A stretch of DNA of 64,000 bases, taken from NCBI GenBank assembly GCA_023511625.1, contig JAIMBD010000013.1, positions 1 through 64,000 on the forward strand, read 5' to 3'. This DNA comes from Bacillota bacterium. Lineage in GTDB: Bacteria > Bacillota > Sulfobacillia > Sulfobacillales > Sulfobacillaceae. Shown piece by piece: positions 1-6,885 of this stretch. The translations under genes and the position numbers were made by a program. Position 1 is the stretch's first letter; each line of letters begins with the position of its first letter. A model generated the notes under the pieces. It was given only the letters and a program-made list of their open reading frames with translations, had not been told where the DNA came from and searched no databases.

Positions 1-347
1 CGCGCGGTGCAGGAAGGGTGGGACCCCGGGTATTTTCGCCGCCGGGCGGCCACGATTGGGCCGCAGACCCAGCAGCTCATCGACGCGATTTTGGAGCGCG
101 CGGCGGTGCCGCAGCAAGTCTTTCGGCGGTGCCAAGGGATTCTGCACCTCGCCCAACGGTACACGCCAGCCATGCTCGAGCAGGCGGCCCAGCGGGCGCT
201 CAGGCAGAGGCCTTCCCCGATGGGGCCGTGCAGGCGTTCTGTGCCGCGCTCGCGGCGGCGCCCGCAGCCGCCCCCGGGCGGCCGCCGCACTCCAACGTGC
301 GGGGGGCGGAGTACTTTGGCGGCGTCACCGCCCCACCCGAATCCTAA
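1..347 (+). pseudogene. istA: IS21-type transposase IstA, 3' fragment (frameshifted)
   Basis: The frame opening at the window edge encodes a stretch like the C-terminus of IS21 IstA transposases (IGPQTQQLIDAIL, then GILHLAQRYTPAMLEQAAQRA). Near base 200 the similarity jumps to another frame, which continues with AVQAFCAAL and ends with HSNVRGAEYFGG, the usual IstA tail, at a stop at 345-347. One uncorrected indel therefore splits the gene. The DDE catalytic core lies upstream of the window. The istB remnant follows 80 bp downstream, as in IS21 elements. Family assignment is from memory of conserved tails; the frameshift is read directly. Confidence 0.7.
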
Positions 348-428
348 AGGCCCGCCGGCTTGCCCGCCGGGGGACACCCCCGGCCGGGCGCGCCGGCCTT
401 CCATCCGTGAGGAGGTGTCTGATCTGCG

Positions 429-1196
429 ATGGAAGAAACCCTCAGTCGCTGACGCCAGATGGGCCCAACGGCCATGGCCGACGAAGTCGTCCGGCAACAG
501 CAAGACCCCACCACCGTCCCCGTAGCCTTTGAAGAACGCTTCGGCTGGGTGGTCGAAGCGGAGTGGATCGCCCGGGCCAATCGCCCATGGGCGCGCCGGC
601 TGCGGGACGCCCACTTGCGCGTCTCCGCCACCCCCGAAGCCATCGACTACGGGGCCCCCCGCCAGTGGAACGCGACCCTCGTGCGCCAGCTGGCCCAAGG
701 CCTATGGGTCGCGCACCATCAAACGGTGTTGATCACCGGCCCCACCGGCGTCGGCAAACCCTGCGTGCTCTGCGCGCTGGGCCATGCCGCCTGCCGCCGG
801 AATTTCCGGGTCCGCTACTACCGCATGCCCCGCCTCTTAGCCGATAGCCTCACGGCCAAACAGCGCGGCACCTGGTTCGCCTGGATCCGGGCCTTGCAGC
901 GGCTGGACCTCCTGTTACTCGACGACTGGGGCTTATACCCGATTACTCTGGACGAAAGCCGCGATTTGCTGGAGCTCATCGATAGCCGGTATGAGCAGCG
1001 CGCGACCGCCATCGCCAGCCAACTGCCGGTCGAGCAATGGTATCCATGGGTTCCGGATGCCACGGTGGCGGATGCGGTCCTCGACCGCTTGGTGCATCAC
1101 GCGCACCGGCTGACCATCCACGGGGAATCGTTGCGCAAGGTGTTGCCGACCTCCTCCATCCAGGCTACAACAGAACCAGAAGCCACCGACGCTTGA
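429..1196 (+). pseudogene. istB: IS21-type helper ATPase IstB, inactivated
   Basis: This AAA+ helper of IS21 transposition has the expected order: N-terminal LRQMG-like helix, FEERFGWVVEAEW, Walker A, LLLLDDWG (Walker B) and the tail VADAVLDRLVHHAHRL. Two defects are visible. The natural start appears to be the ATG at 429 (MEETLSR) after AGGAGGTG, but codon 8 (450-452) is TGA; translation could restart only at 459. Walker A reads GPTGVGKPCV, with proline in place of the Mg-binding Thr/Ser. Both suggest a dead gene. It sits between the broken istA and the terminal repeats of the element. Confidence 0.8.
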
Positions 1197-1231
1197 CCCG
1201 AGGTGGTGGACCCTTTTTCGGAAGGAGTGGC

Positions 1232-1323
1232 GGAAGTCAAATCGGAATGCGTGGTGGAAGTTCAATCGGAAACCGTGGTGGAAGTCAAATCGGAATGCAT
1301 GGTGGAAGTCATCGGAATACGCA
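1232..1323 (+). repeat. Terminal 24-bp tandem repeats, right end of the IS21-type element
   Basis: Three full units (1232-1255, 1256-1279, 1280-1303) and one shortened unit (1304-1323) follow the pattern GGAAGTCAAATCGGAATGC followed by GTGGT. The array ends in GCA, consistent with the CA terminus of IS21-family elements, whose ends carry several short repeats that bind the transposase. Immediately beyond 1323 the sequence becomes coding sequence of a different mobile-element gene on the other strand, so 1323/1324 is the likely insertion junction. A more degenerate unit may precede it at 1217-1231. Confidence 0.7.
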
Positions 1324-1562
1324 GCCAGATCACAGACCTCGTAGTGGGTGGGATTGAGCGGGTGCAAGGCTGCCCGCAGGGCGGTGCTTTTGCCGACGCC
1401 GCTTTCGCCGGTGAGCGCCAAGACGCCGGGGTCCTCGACGACGGCAGCAATCCGGGCCCGGCACTCGACCAATGGGGCGGCGGGAAACCAGTGCTCGACG
1501 GCGATCTGACGGGCGAAAGGGGCGCGGTGGGCACCAAAATATTGCCACCAGGGCATGGTCAT
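1324..1562 (-). pseudogene. ExeA/TniB-like AAA ATPase, truncated by the IS21 end
   Basis: The start ATG at 1562 overlaps the transposase stop (ATGA). The first 80 residues are typical of the ExeA-like helper ATPases paired with Mu/IS481-type transposases: YFGAHRAPFARQIAVEHWF, then Walker A LTGESGVGKSTALRAAL, then HYEVCDLA. After this point (base 1324) the reading frame runs into the terminal repeats of the IS21-type element and translates them as a meaningless FHHAFRFD repeat. The Walker B, sensor and C-terminal regions are gone. The gene is therefore a remnant and the transposase upstream probably lacks its partner. Confidence 0.75.
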
Positions 1563-2932
1563 GGGGTCTCCTCCTCCTGTATCTCGGGGGCAAAGCGCAA
1601 GCCGGGTTGGCGGGCCGCCTGCTGGGCGGCGACCAGCTCTAGATAACTCAAGCCGGGGGTCGGGATCCCCGCTGCCGGCGGGGCCGGGGGCACGGGCGGC
1701 GTGGTCCCGCCTGCCACAAGATGGGCCTCGCCGTAGTACTGGCCGGCATACCAAACCGCCGGCCGCTCCGGTAGGTGGGGGTCGTAGCGGAGCTGGACCG
1801 TGACCTGCACAAGCCCCTCGGGGACCAACCAGGTTCGGCCTTGCCACTGGATTTGGCCAAACTTGTCCACCCGCCGGGTAACCTGCTGCTGGAATGCCAA
1901 CCGCAGCTGCTCCCAGGGCACCGGGCGATGCACGCCGCCGGTTCCCCACCGGGCCAGCGGCGTTTCCCCGGTGACGCGGTGGACCCGGCGATGGTAATGC
2001 TCCTCGCACCACGCCTGAAACCAGGTATTCAATTCCGCCAACGATTGGGCCGGGCGCACCGTCAGTTCGGGCACAAACGAGGTCTGCAGATGCCCCCAGA
2101 ACCGCTCCTGTTTGCCCTTTCCTTGGGGCCGATACGGGCGGCTGTGGAGGAGGCGGATCTGCAAGCGGGCCAAAATCGTCTCCAGGCGCTCGGTGACGTA
2201 AATGGCTCCGTTATCGGCATAGAGGCGCTGGGGGGCGCCCCAGCGCTGCAGGGCCTCCCACAGCACCTGCTCGAGCAAGGCCCCATCGGCCTGCCAGGCA
2301 AAGCGTCCGGCTACAATCCGGCGGGAGTAGTCGTCCAGGAGCACCAGGCAATAGGTCTTCCGCTTGCGGTGAGGGTCATCGGCGGTGGGATCGGGCACAT
2401 ACGGTCCGTCCATCACGTCCGACTGCCAGAGCACCCCGGGGGCGGTGGCCTCCCAGCGGCGAAAGCGGCGGGGGGGCAGCGGGGGCAACTGCCGGCGGGT
2501 GATGCCCGCTTGGCGCCAATGGCGGTAGAGCGTGGCCCGCCGAAGGCCGGCAATGACCGCCGGATCGATGCCGGCCTCCGGCGCCCAGGCCTCCAGCAGT
2601 TTCCGCACCTGCTCGGCGCTGCGGGCGGGCACCGCCCGCTTGAGCGCGACCGCCTGCTCCCAGACCGCAGGGGGAATGGTGCGGCGTTGCCCGACATCGC
2701 TGCGGCGGCGGGGCCGCAAGGCCTCGAAGCCCCCTTGGCGGTAGGCCTGACACCACCGCCGCAGGCTGCGGGCTGAGGGCACCCGCGGGACCCCGTGCGG
2801 CGTGGTCGGGGGCTGTTGGCGCAACCATCGGAGCCAGGCCTGGCGGTCGGTGGGGGTGGCCGCCGGGTCCACCAGCCCACTAATGCACCGGTAGCGGTAG
2901 AGGGCCCACGCTTGGCGTTCGTCGTCGGTCAT
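1559..2932 (-). CDS. DDE transposase of an IS481/Mu-like two-gene element
   Basis: A 457-residue integrase-fold transposase. An N-terminal helix-turn-helix (ARSLRRWCQAYRQGGFEAL, about residues 54-72) is followed by the catalytic core with D172 (QSDVMDG), D240 (YADNGAIY) and E276 (KGKQERFWGHLQ); the last two are 35 residues apart as in the D,D(35)E class. A Mu-type beta-barrel follows (VDKFGQIQWQGRTWLVP). I chose the ATG at 2932 because AAAGGAGG lies 9 nt upstream; an in-frame extension to 2992 is less likely. The frame is intact, but its partner ATPase is truncated, so transposition competence is doubtful. Confidence 0.8.
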   Translation of the reverse strand: MTDDERQAWALYRYRCISGLVDPAATPTDRQAWLRWLRQQPPTTPHGVPRVPSARSLRRWCQAYRQGGFEALRPRRRSDVGQRRTIPPAVWEQAVALKRAVPARSAEQVRKLLEAWAPEAGIDPAVIAGLRRATLYRHWRQAGITRRQLPPLPPRRFRRWEATAPGVLWQSDVMDGPYVPDPTADDPHRKRKTYCLVLLDDYSRRIVAGRFAWQADGALLEQVLWEALQRWGAPQRLYADNGAIYVTERLETILARLQIRLLHSRPYRPQGKGKQERFWGHLQTSFVPELTVRPAQSLAELNTWFQAWCEEHYHRRVHRVTGETPLARWGTGGVHRPVPWEQLRLAFQQQVTRRVDKFGQIQWQGRTWLVPEGLVQVTVQLRYDPHLPERPAVWYAGQYYGEAHLVAGGTTPPVPPAPPAAGIPTPGLSYLELVAAQQAARQPGLRFAPEIQEEETP

Positions 2933-2992
2933 CGGGATGAGCCTCCTTTCCCCATCACCGTAGGAGGAGAAGGCCTTCCGAGCCAGCCCCAA

Positions 2993-3655
2993 TCAGGGTG
3001 GCAGCGCCGCGCGCAGCCGGCGCCCCCAGTGGGTCCGCGCAGGGAACACGTCCGGCGGAAGGGCCAGGGGGGCGATGGTGCACCACACGGCCCAGGCGCT
3101 GATCTGGCGCGCGACCGCGGTCAGTGCCACCCGCTGGACGGTCCAGGCCCAGGCGACGCAGACCCAGGCCCAATCGGCGGAGCGGGCGGTCGTGGGGGGC
3201 CGCCACGTCTGGGGCCAGCTCGGCCACTCCCATCCCCAGGCCTGCCATTGCTGGGCAATACGCTGCCGGCAGATCGCCGCCCGCCCCAGCCACCGCCCCA
3301 CATGCCGTCGCAGCCACTGCCGCGGCCACGCCCCCTGCCGCTCCACGGCGGCCCAGGCCTGGCCGTCGAGGGCAATGGCAACACACAAGGCGTCCAACAC
3401 CCAGACGGCGGCCACTTCGTAGGGGAAGAGCCAGGGGGGAAAGCAGGTCTCCACCGTCCGACAGTCCGGACAGCGCACCCGGAGGAGCCGGAGCCGATCC
3501 AGCCGGCCCGGCGCCCACAACACCCAGCGGGGCCGCCAACTATGGCGCGAACGGCGCCTCCCACACCGCAGACACCGAAAGCCCTCCGCGGCGAGTGTGG
3601 TCAGAAAGGCGACGTAGAGTTGCTCCACGATGCAAAAACTGGCTATACTGTCCAT
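2993..3655 (-). CDS. Zinc-ribbon protein upstream of the transposase (DUF6431-like)
   Basis: This protein carries two CxxC-type pairs near its N-terminus (CLRCGRRRSRHSWRPR and RVRCPDCRTVETCFPPW), followed by a Trp/Arg-rich helical region. Small proteins with such a ribbon are encoded just ahead of transposase-plus-ATPase pairs of this kind (DUF6431-like, from memory), suggesting an accessory or targeting role in transposition. It ends about 60 bp before the transposase start and is probably co-transcribed. The start is uncertain: ATG at 3655 is listed, but 3688 is also in frame and no strong ribosome binding site marks either. Confidence 0.5.
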   Translation of the reverse strand: MDSIASFCIVEQLYVAFLTTLAAEGFRCLRCGRRRSRHSWRPRWVLWAPGRLDRLRLLRVRCPDCRTVETCFPPWLFPYEVAAVWVLDALCVAIALDGQAWAAVERQGAWPRQWLRRHVGRWLGRAAICRQRIAQQWQAWGWEWPSWPQTWRPPTTARSADWAWVCVAWAWTVQRVALTAVARQISAWAVWCTIAPLALPPDVFPARTHWGRRLRAALPP

Positions 3656-3668
3656 GCGCGAGTGCGTG

Positions 3669-3706
3669 AAACCGGCTGAGTCCGCCAAGACTTAGGCAGC
3701 CGGTTT
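3669..3706. repeat. Inverted repeat upstream of the ribbon gene
   Basis: A perfect 10-bp inverted repeat, AAACCGGCTG (3669-3678) and CAGCCGGTTT (3697-3706), encloses an 18-nt loop and is followed on the plus strand by a pyrimidine-rich stretch. It could be a weak terminator or a transposase/regulator site at the edge of the element. No gene on the plus strand ends here, so a site role is slightly preferred. Confidence 0.35.
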
Positions 3707-3810
3707 CTTCTATTTCCCCCCTGGGTGTGACCGCTCTATGCTCCTAGCGAAGCACAGCCACCGCCGCGCCGACAAACGTATAGGGGCAATTTGCCACCCC
3801 CTATCTACCC

Positions 3811-3861
3811 GAGACCGCCCTGGCCCCCTCGGCGACGCCTTCGGAGCCAGGGCGGTGTCTC
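3811..3861. repeat. Strong GC-rich hairpin at the edge of the ISLre2-type remnant
   Basis: GAGACCGCCCTGGC (3811-3824) pairs with GCCAGGGCGGTGTCTC (3846-3861) apart from a 2-nt bulge. It lies in the roughly 270-bp gap between the ribbon gene and the ISLre2-type remnant, where I see no gene. A terminator or an element end is possible; no T-run follows on the plus strand. Confidence 0.35.
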
Positions 3862-3931
3862 TCGTGGTCCTCTCAGGACAAACAGTGTGAGACCCCGTCC
3901 TCTTTTCCCGGCCAAATAAAGTTAGATCCTA

Positions 3932-5042
3932 CACCCCGACCAGGCCTTGGGCTTGCCGCCGCGCGTGCGCATTTCGCCGGGCTTGCAGGCGCTGGCGGTG
4001 CAGTGCGCGCTGGAGACCTCATACCATGGGGCGGCCCGGATTCTTCAGGCCGTCGTGCCGGGCGTCGATGCCATGACGGTGTGGAACACGGCGCAACGTG
4101 TGGGCACGGCGAAACGGCAGGCCCCAGGACACGCAGCGCCACGCCGTCTGGGACTGCGGGGAGGCGCCGACCGGCCTCCGCCGGCTGCGCCCATTGCCGG
4201 TGGAGGGGGATGGCGTCTGGGTGCGGAATCGCCAGGGGGGCGGTCACGAAGTCCAGCGGGCGGTGGCCTACGAGGGGAAGGCCCCCGTCGGCCAGGACCG
4301 CCGCGCCTTGGTGGGGCGGCAGGTCTATGCGGGGGTGGAGGCGCCGCGGCCGTTTGGGGAGACCGCGGTGGCGCGGTGGGGGGAGACCTGGGATTGGGGG
4401 GCGGTCGAGACCACGCACCTCGGGAGCGATGGCGCGGCGTGCAAGCAAGGGGCCCAGTACCTGCCCGGGGCCGTGCATCACCCCGCCCCCTATCCTCTGC
4501 GCCAGGCCCCCGGCACCGCGTGTAGGCAGGACCCCGACTGGCTGTGAGCGGTGGTCGCGGCGCTCACCATCCGGGACGGGGCTGCGGGGGACCGGGCGCC
4601 GACCGACGCCATGGGGCGCCCCCGGGGAGCCACGCGCCAGGCCCTGCGGGGCTTCTGGCGCTATGTGCAACCGCATGGGAAGGACATTACCCAGCCCGAG
4701 ACGCCGTCGTTGGGGGCGATGGAGGGTGAGGTCTATCACCGGGGGGCCCACCGCACAAAGCGGCATGGGGCGCAGTGGAGTGAGGTGGGCAACGACCCCC
4801 TGGTCCGGCTGCTGGCGACCGCGGCGAACGGCACGCTCGGGGAAGCCTGCGCACGGGTTCGGCCAACGCCGGGGGCATGGGCTGGGAACCGGAACAGCGC
4901 GCCCCCCTTGGTACGCCGGGAGCCGGGGGCCAGGGACGGGGCGTGGCTTCAAGCCCCTCTGCGGGCAGTGCAGGGGCCCCATGCCGACCGTCCGTGGGTG
5001 CGCTGGGGACTCCGTGAACTGGCCGGATTAGCCGCCGGCTGA
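3932..5042 (+). pseudogene. ISLre2/UPF0236-type transposase remnant
   Basis: Fragments of an ISLre2-family (UPF0236) transposase are found in different frames. The first (about 3940-4120) reads LGLPPRVRISPGLQAL and AARILQAVVPGVDAMT. After a frameshift near 4100-4150 it continues with VEGDGVWVRNRQGG, AVAYEGKAPVGQDRRALV and VYAGVEAPRPFGE, to a TGA at 4545-4547. The same frame resumes with LRGFWRYVQPHG, GAMEGEVYH and RRTKRHGAQWSE-like motifs to a stop at 5042. The normal N-terminal 100 or so residues are missing. With one frameshift, one internal stop and a truncation, it is dead. Confidence 0.7.
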
Positions 5043-5100
5043 TCCCAATCCGAGCAGTTTCCCTACGCAACCTTGACACGCACAGCAGCCCGGGGTCATC

Positions 5101-5129
5101 TTGTCACCCCTCGTGAAAGGGCGTATGCT
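5101..5129 (+). promoter_or_regulatory. Predicted sigma-A promoter of moaA
   Basis: TTGTCA (5101-5106), a 17-bp spacer and TATGCT (5124-5129) fit a vegetative promoter. Transcription would start near 5136, just upstream of the Moco-type riboswitch, giving an untranslated leader of about 85 nt before the moaA ATG at 5220. Confidence 0.55.
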
Positions 5130-5136
5130 GGCTACA

Positions 5137-5213
5137 AAGCGCGGTCGTGCACCGATTCGGCCCCCCGTCACGAGCCGAAAGGGGGCCCGCCTCCTGCTCG
5201 GCCAGAAAGGAGG
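5137..5213 (+). promoter_or_regulatory. Molybdenum cofactor (Moco) riboswitch candidate
   Basis: The leader contains GAGCCGAAAGGGGGCCCGCC followed by TCCTGCTCGGCCAG. This resembles the conserved core of the Moco RNA motif (GCCGAAAGG, GGC, CGCCTCC, TCGGCCAG) as I remember it. GAGC pairs with GCTC to close the core. The 3' edge runs directly into the AAAGGAGG ribosome binding site (about 5206-5213), so ligand binding could control translation initiation. The gene behind it is moaA, the classical target of this class. The 5' boundary is uncertain. Confidence 0.6.
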
Positions 5214-5219
5214 GTGGCC

Positions 5220-6260
5220 ATGTCTTCAGCGTCTGAGGGCCTGCTGCGCGACCAACTCGGACGGGCCCTTCGGGATCTCCGCATCTCCGTGACCGACCGT
5301 TGCAACTTTCGGTGCGTGTACTGCATGCCAAAGGCCGTGTTCGGCCAACACTTCCGGTTTTTGCCGCGCGAAGAGCTGTTGAGCTTCGAGGAGATTGAAC
5401 GGGTGGCGCGCCTTTTCGCCGAACTTGGCGTGCGCAAGATTCGCCTGACCGGTGGCGAGCCCCTGATGCGGCGCGAACTCGAGCGGTTGGTCGCGAAGTT
5501 GGCCGCCATCCCGGGCATCGAAGACTTGGCCCTGACCACCAACGGCGCCCTGCTGACGCCAGATCGGGCCCGTGCCTTGCGGGAGGCCGGGCTTCGCCGG
5601 GTCACGGTGAGCCTCGACGCCCTCGACGACGAGACCTTCCAGCGCATGAACGACGTGGGGTTTCCGGTCTCGCGCGTGCTGGACGCCATCGAAGCGGCAG
5701 CCCGCGCAGGACTGCGGCCGGTCAAGATCAATATGGTGGTCAAGCGCGGCTGGAACGACCAGGCCATCCTACCCATGGCCCAGCATTTTCGCGGCAGCGG
5801 CCACGTGTTGCGGTTCATCGAATACATGGATGTCGGCACGGCCAACGGGTGGCGCCTCGACGAGGTGGTGCCGGCGGACGAGATCCTAGACCGCATCAAC
5901 CGACACTGGCCCTTGGAACCCGTGCCCCCGGCCCATCCCGGCGAGGTCGCCACCCGCTACCGCTATCGGGATGGAGCCGGAGAGATCGGCATCATCGCCT
6001 CGGTCACGCACCCGTTCTGCCGCGGGTGCACGCGGGCGCGCCTGTCCCCCGAGGGGCAGCTCTTTACCTGTCTGTTCGCCGCCCGCGGGACGGACCTGCG
6101 CCAGCTGCTCCGAAGCGGAGCCGACGACGCCACCCTGATGGCCGCCATCCGCAACACGTGGCAAGGCCGTGCCGACCGCTACTCCGAGTTGCGGCGCCTT
6201 GACACCCCGTCCTTGGTCGGCACCCGGCCCAAGGTGGAGATGTTTCGGATCGGCGGCTAG
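5220..6260 (+). CDS. moaA: GTP 3',8-cyclase MoaA (molybdopterin synthesis)
   Basis: Radical SAM enzyme converting GTP to 3',8-cH2GTP, the first step of molybdenum cofactor synthesis. The N-terminal cluster motif CNFRCVYC gives C28, C32 and C35. The SAM-binding GGEP motif ([13 protein letters not shown]) follows, then the C-terminal [4Fe-4S] site [18 protein letters not shown]. The protein ends in Gly-Gly, as MoaA proteins do. At 346 residues it has the normal length. The ATG at 5220 lies 6 nt after AAAGGAGG. It stands alone, without moaC or moeA nearby, but a molybdate/tungstate transporter is encoded at 21824-24561. Confidence 0.95.
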   Translation: MSSASEGLLRDQLGRALRDLRISVTDRCNFRCVYCMPKAVFGQHFRFLPREELLSFEEIERVARLFAELGVRKIRLTGGEPLMRRELERLVAKLAAIPGIEDLALTTNGALLTPDRARALREAGLRRVTVSLDALDDETFQRMNDVGFPVSRVLDAIEAAARAGLRPVKINMVVKRGWNDQAILPMAQHFRGSGHVLRFIEYMDVGTANGWRLDEVVPADEILDRINRHWPLEPVPPAHPGEVATRYRYRDGAGEIGIIASVTHPFCRGCTRARLSPEGQLFTCLFAARGTDLRQLLRSGADDATLMAAIRNTWQGRADRYSELRRLDTPSLVGTRPKVEMFRIGG

Positions 6261-6354
6261 CCGCCCCTTCTGCCTCCCCCGCCTGCACCGTGGGCCGCCA
6301 TCGCCGCTTTGTCCCTCTGCGGTGCTCCCCGCTCTCACCACTGCCCGTTGCAAG

Positions 6355-6382
6355 TTGTTGACAAAAGCGGGGAAAGTATTAT
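6355..6382 (+). promoter_or_regulatory. Candidate kdp promoter
   Basis: TATTAT (6377-6382) is a good -10 element, with TTGTTG 16 bp upstream (6355-6360). A better -35 hexamer, TTGACA (6358-6363), overlaps it but leaves only 13 bp. Transcription from here would begin about 20 nt before the c-di-AMP riboswitch. The exact -35 is unresolved. Confidence 0.4.
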
Positions 6383-6402
6383 CATGCGATTGAAATTGCA
6401 TT

Positions 6403-6556
6403 CGGGCGGACGACTGAATCCGGCCACGCCCGGCCGCGAGACGATCGCGCGGGGCCGGAACGGGGGACCCAGTGGAGGGGGCTTATCCCTGGAAGGCCAG
6501 GGAGGGGAGCACCACCCTAGCCCGGCAGCTAACCCCGTAAGGATGGTGCGCCGAAG
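6403..6556 (+). promoter_or_regulatory. c-di-AMP riboswitch (ydaO/yuaA class) ahead of kdp
   Basis: The leader contains the conserved blocks of the ydaO/yuaA c-di-AMP riboswitch in order: TGAATCC (6415-6421), ACGGGGGACCCA (about 6459-6470), GGGGCTTATCC (about 6478-6488) and CCCTAGCCCGGCAGCTAACC followed by CCGTAAGG (about 6515-6542). A T6 run near 6569 follows. c-di-AMP riboswitches commonly shut off K+ uptake genes when c-di-AMP is high, and here the kdp genes lie directly downstream, so the sequence and the context agree. I could not resolve a terminator stem with confidence. Confidence 0.85.
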
Positions 6557-6616
6557 CTCTGGGTGTGATTTTTTATTTGGCGAGCGGTCCGGGCGCGCCG
6601 GGATCAGGGGGATGCG

Positions 6617-6700
6617 ATGCAGGATCTCGGGGTGATCGGCTTCCTGGCGGCGATGTTCGCAGGACTGTGGGCGCTCCTCCGAGGCGCGCGCAACCTGTAG
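6617..6700 (+). CDS. 27-residue membrane micropeptide ahead of kdpF
   Basis: A short ORF, MQDLGVIGFLAAMFAGLWAL followed by LRGARNL, starts with ATG 6 nt after AGGGGG. It is a single hydrophobic helix with a basic C-terminal end, the general form of KdpF-type peptides. It lies between the c-di-AMP riboswitch and kdpF, so it is the first translated product of the kdp transcript. I do not know a named family for it. It may be a second KdpF-like stabilising subunit or a leader peptide. Confidence 0.5.
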   Translation: MQDLGVIGFLAAMFAGLWALLRGARNL

Positions 6701-6743
6701 GCAGTCCCGCCGCCAATCGGGGCGCAGGAAAGGAGGCCATCGC

Positions 6744-6827
6744 GTGTTGGACTGGGTGCTTTTGGGATTGTCCGGCGCCGTCATGGCGTACCTCTTCTAC
6801 GTCATCCTGCATCCGGAGGAATTCTGA
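6744..6827 (+). CDS. kdpF: KdpF subunit of the K+-transporting ATPase
   Basis: A 27-residue hydrophobic peptide (VLDWVLLGLSGAVMAYLFYV then ILHPEEF). One transmembrane helix ending in a P-E-x-F type tail is the signature of KdpF, the small stabilising subunit of the KdpFABC complex. GTG at 6744 follows AAAGGAGG by 7 nt; the next codon TTG is an alternative start. It is too short for normal gene callers. kdpA begins 58 bp downstream. Confidence 0.8.
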   Translation: MLDWVLLGLSGAVMAYLFYVILHPEEF

Positions 6828-6885
6828 CCGGGTCCGCACCGTCCGGTCGCGGTTCCCGCATCACTGGCTCAAGGAGATGACGTTT

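Noticed and set aside
429-1196. UGA at codon 8 of istB as a selenocysteine codon
   Set aside because: The position is in a helical N-terminus with no Cys in the family, istA is also frameshifted, and Walker A is mutated. Ordinary decay explains it.
1232-1323. Repeat array as a CRISPR
   Set aside because: Units are directly adjacent with no spacers and lie at the end of an insertion element.
4545-4547. UGA inside the ISLre2-type gene as recoding
   Set aside because: The gene also has a frameshift and lacks its N-terminus, so this is a pseudogene stop.
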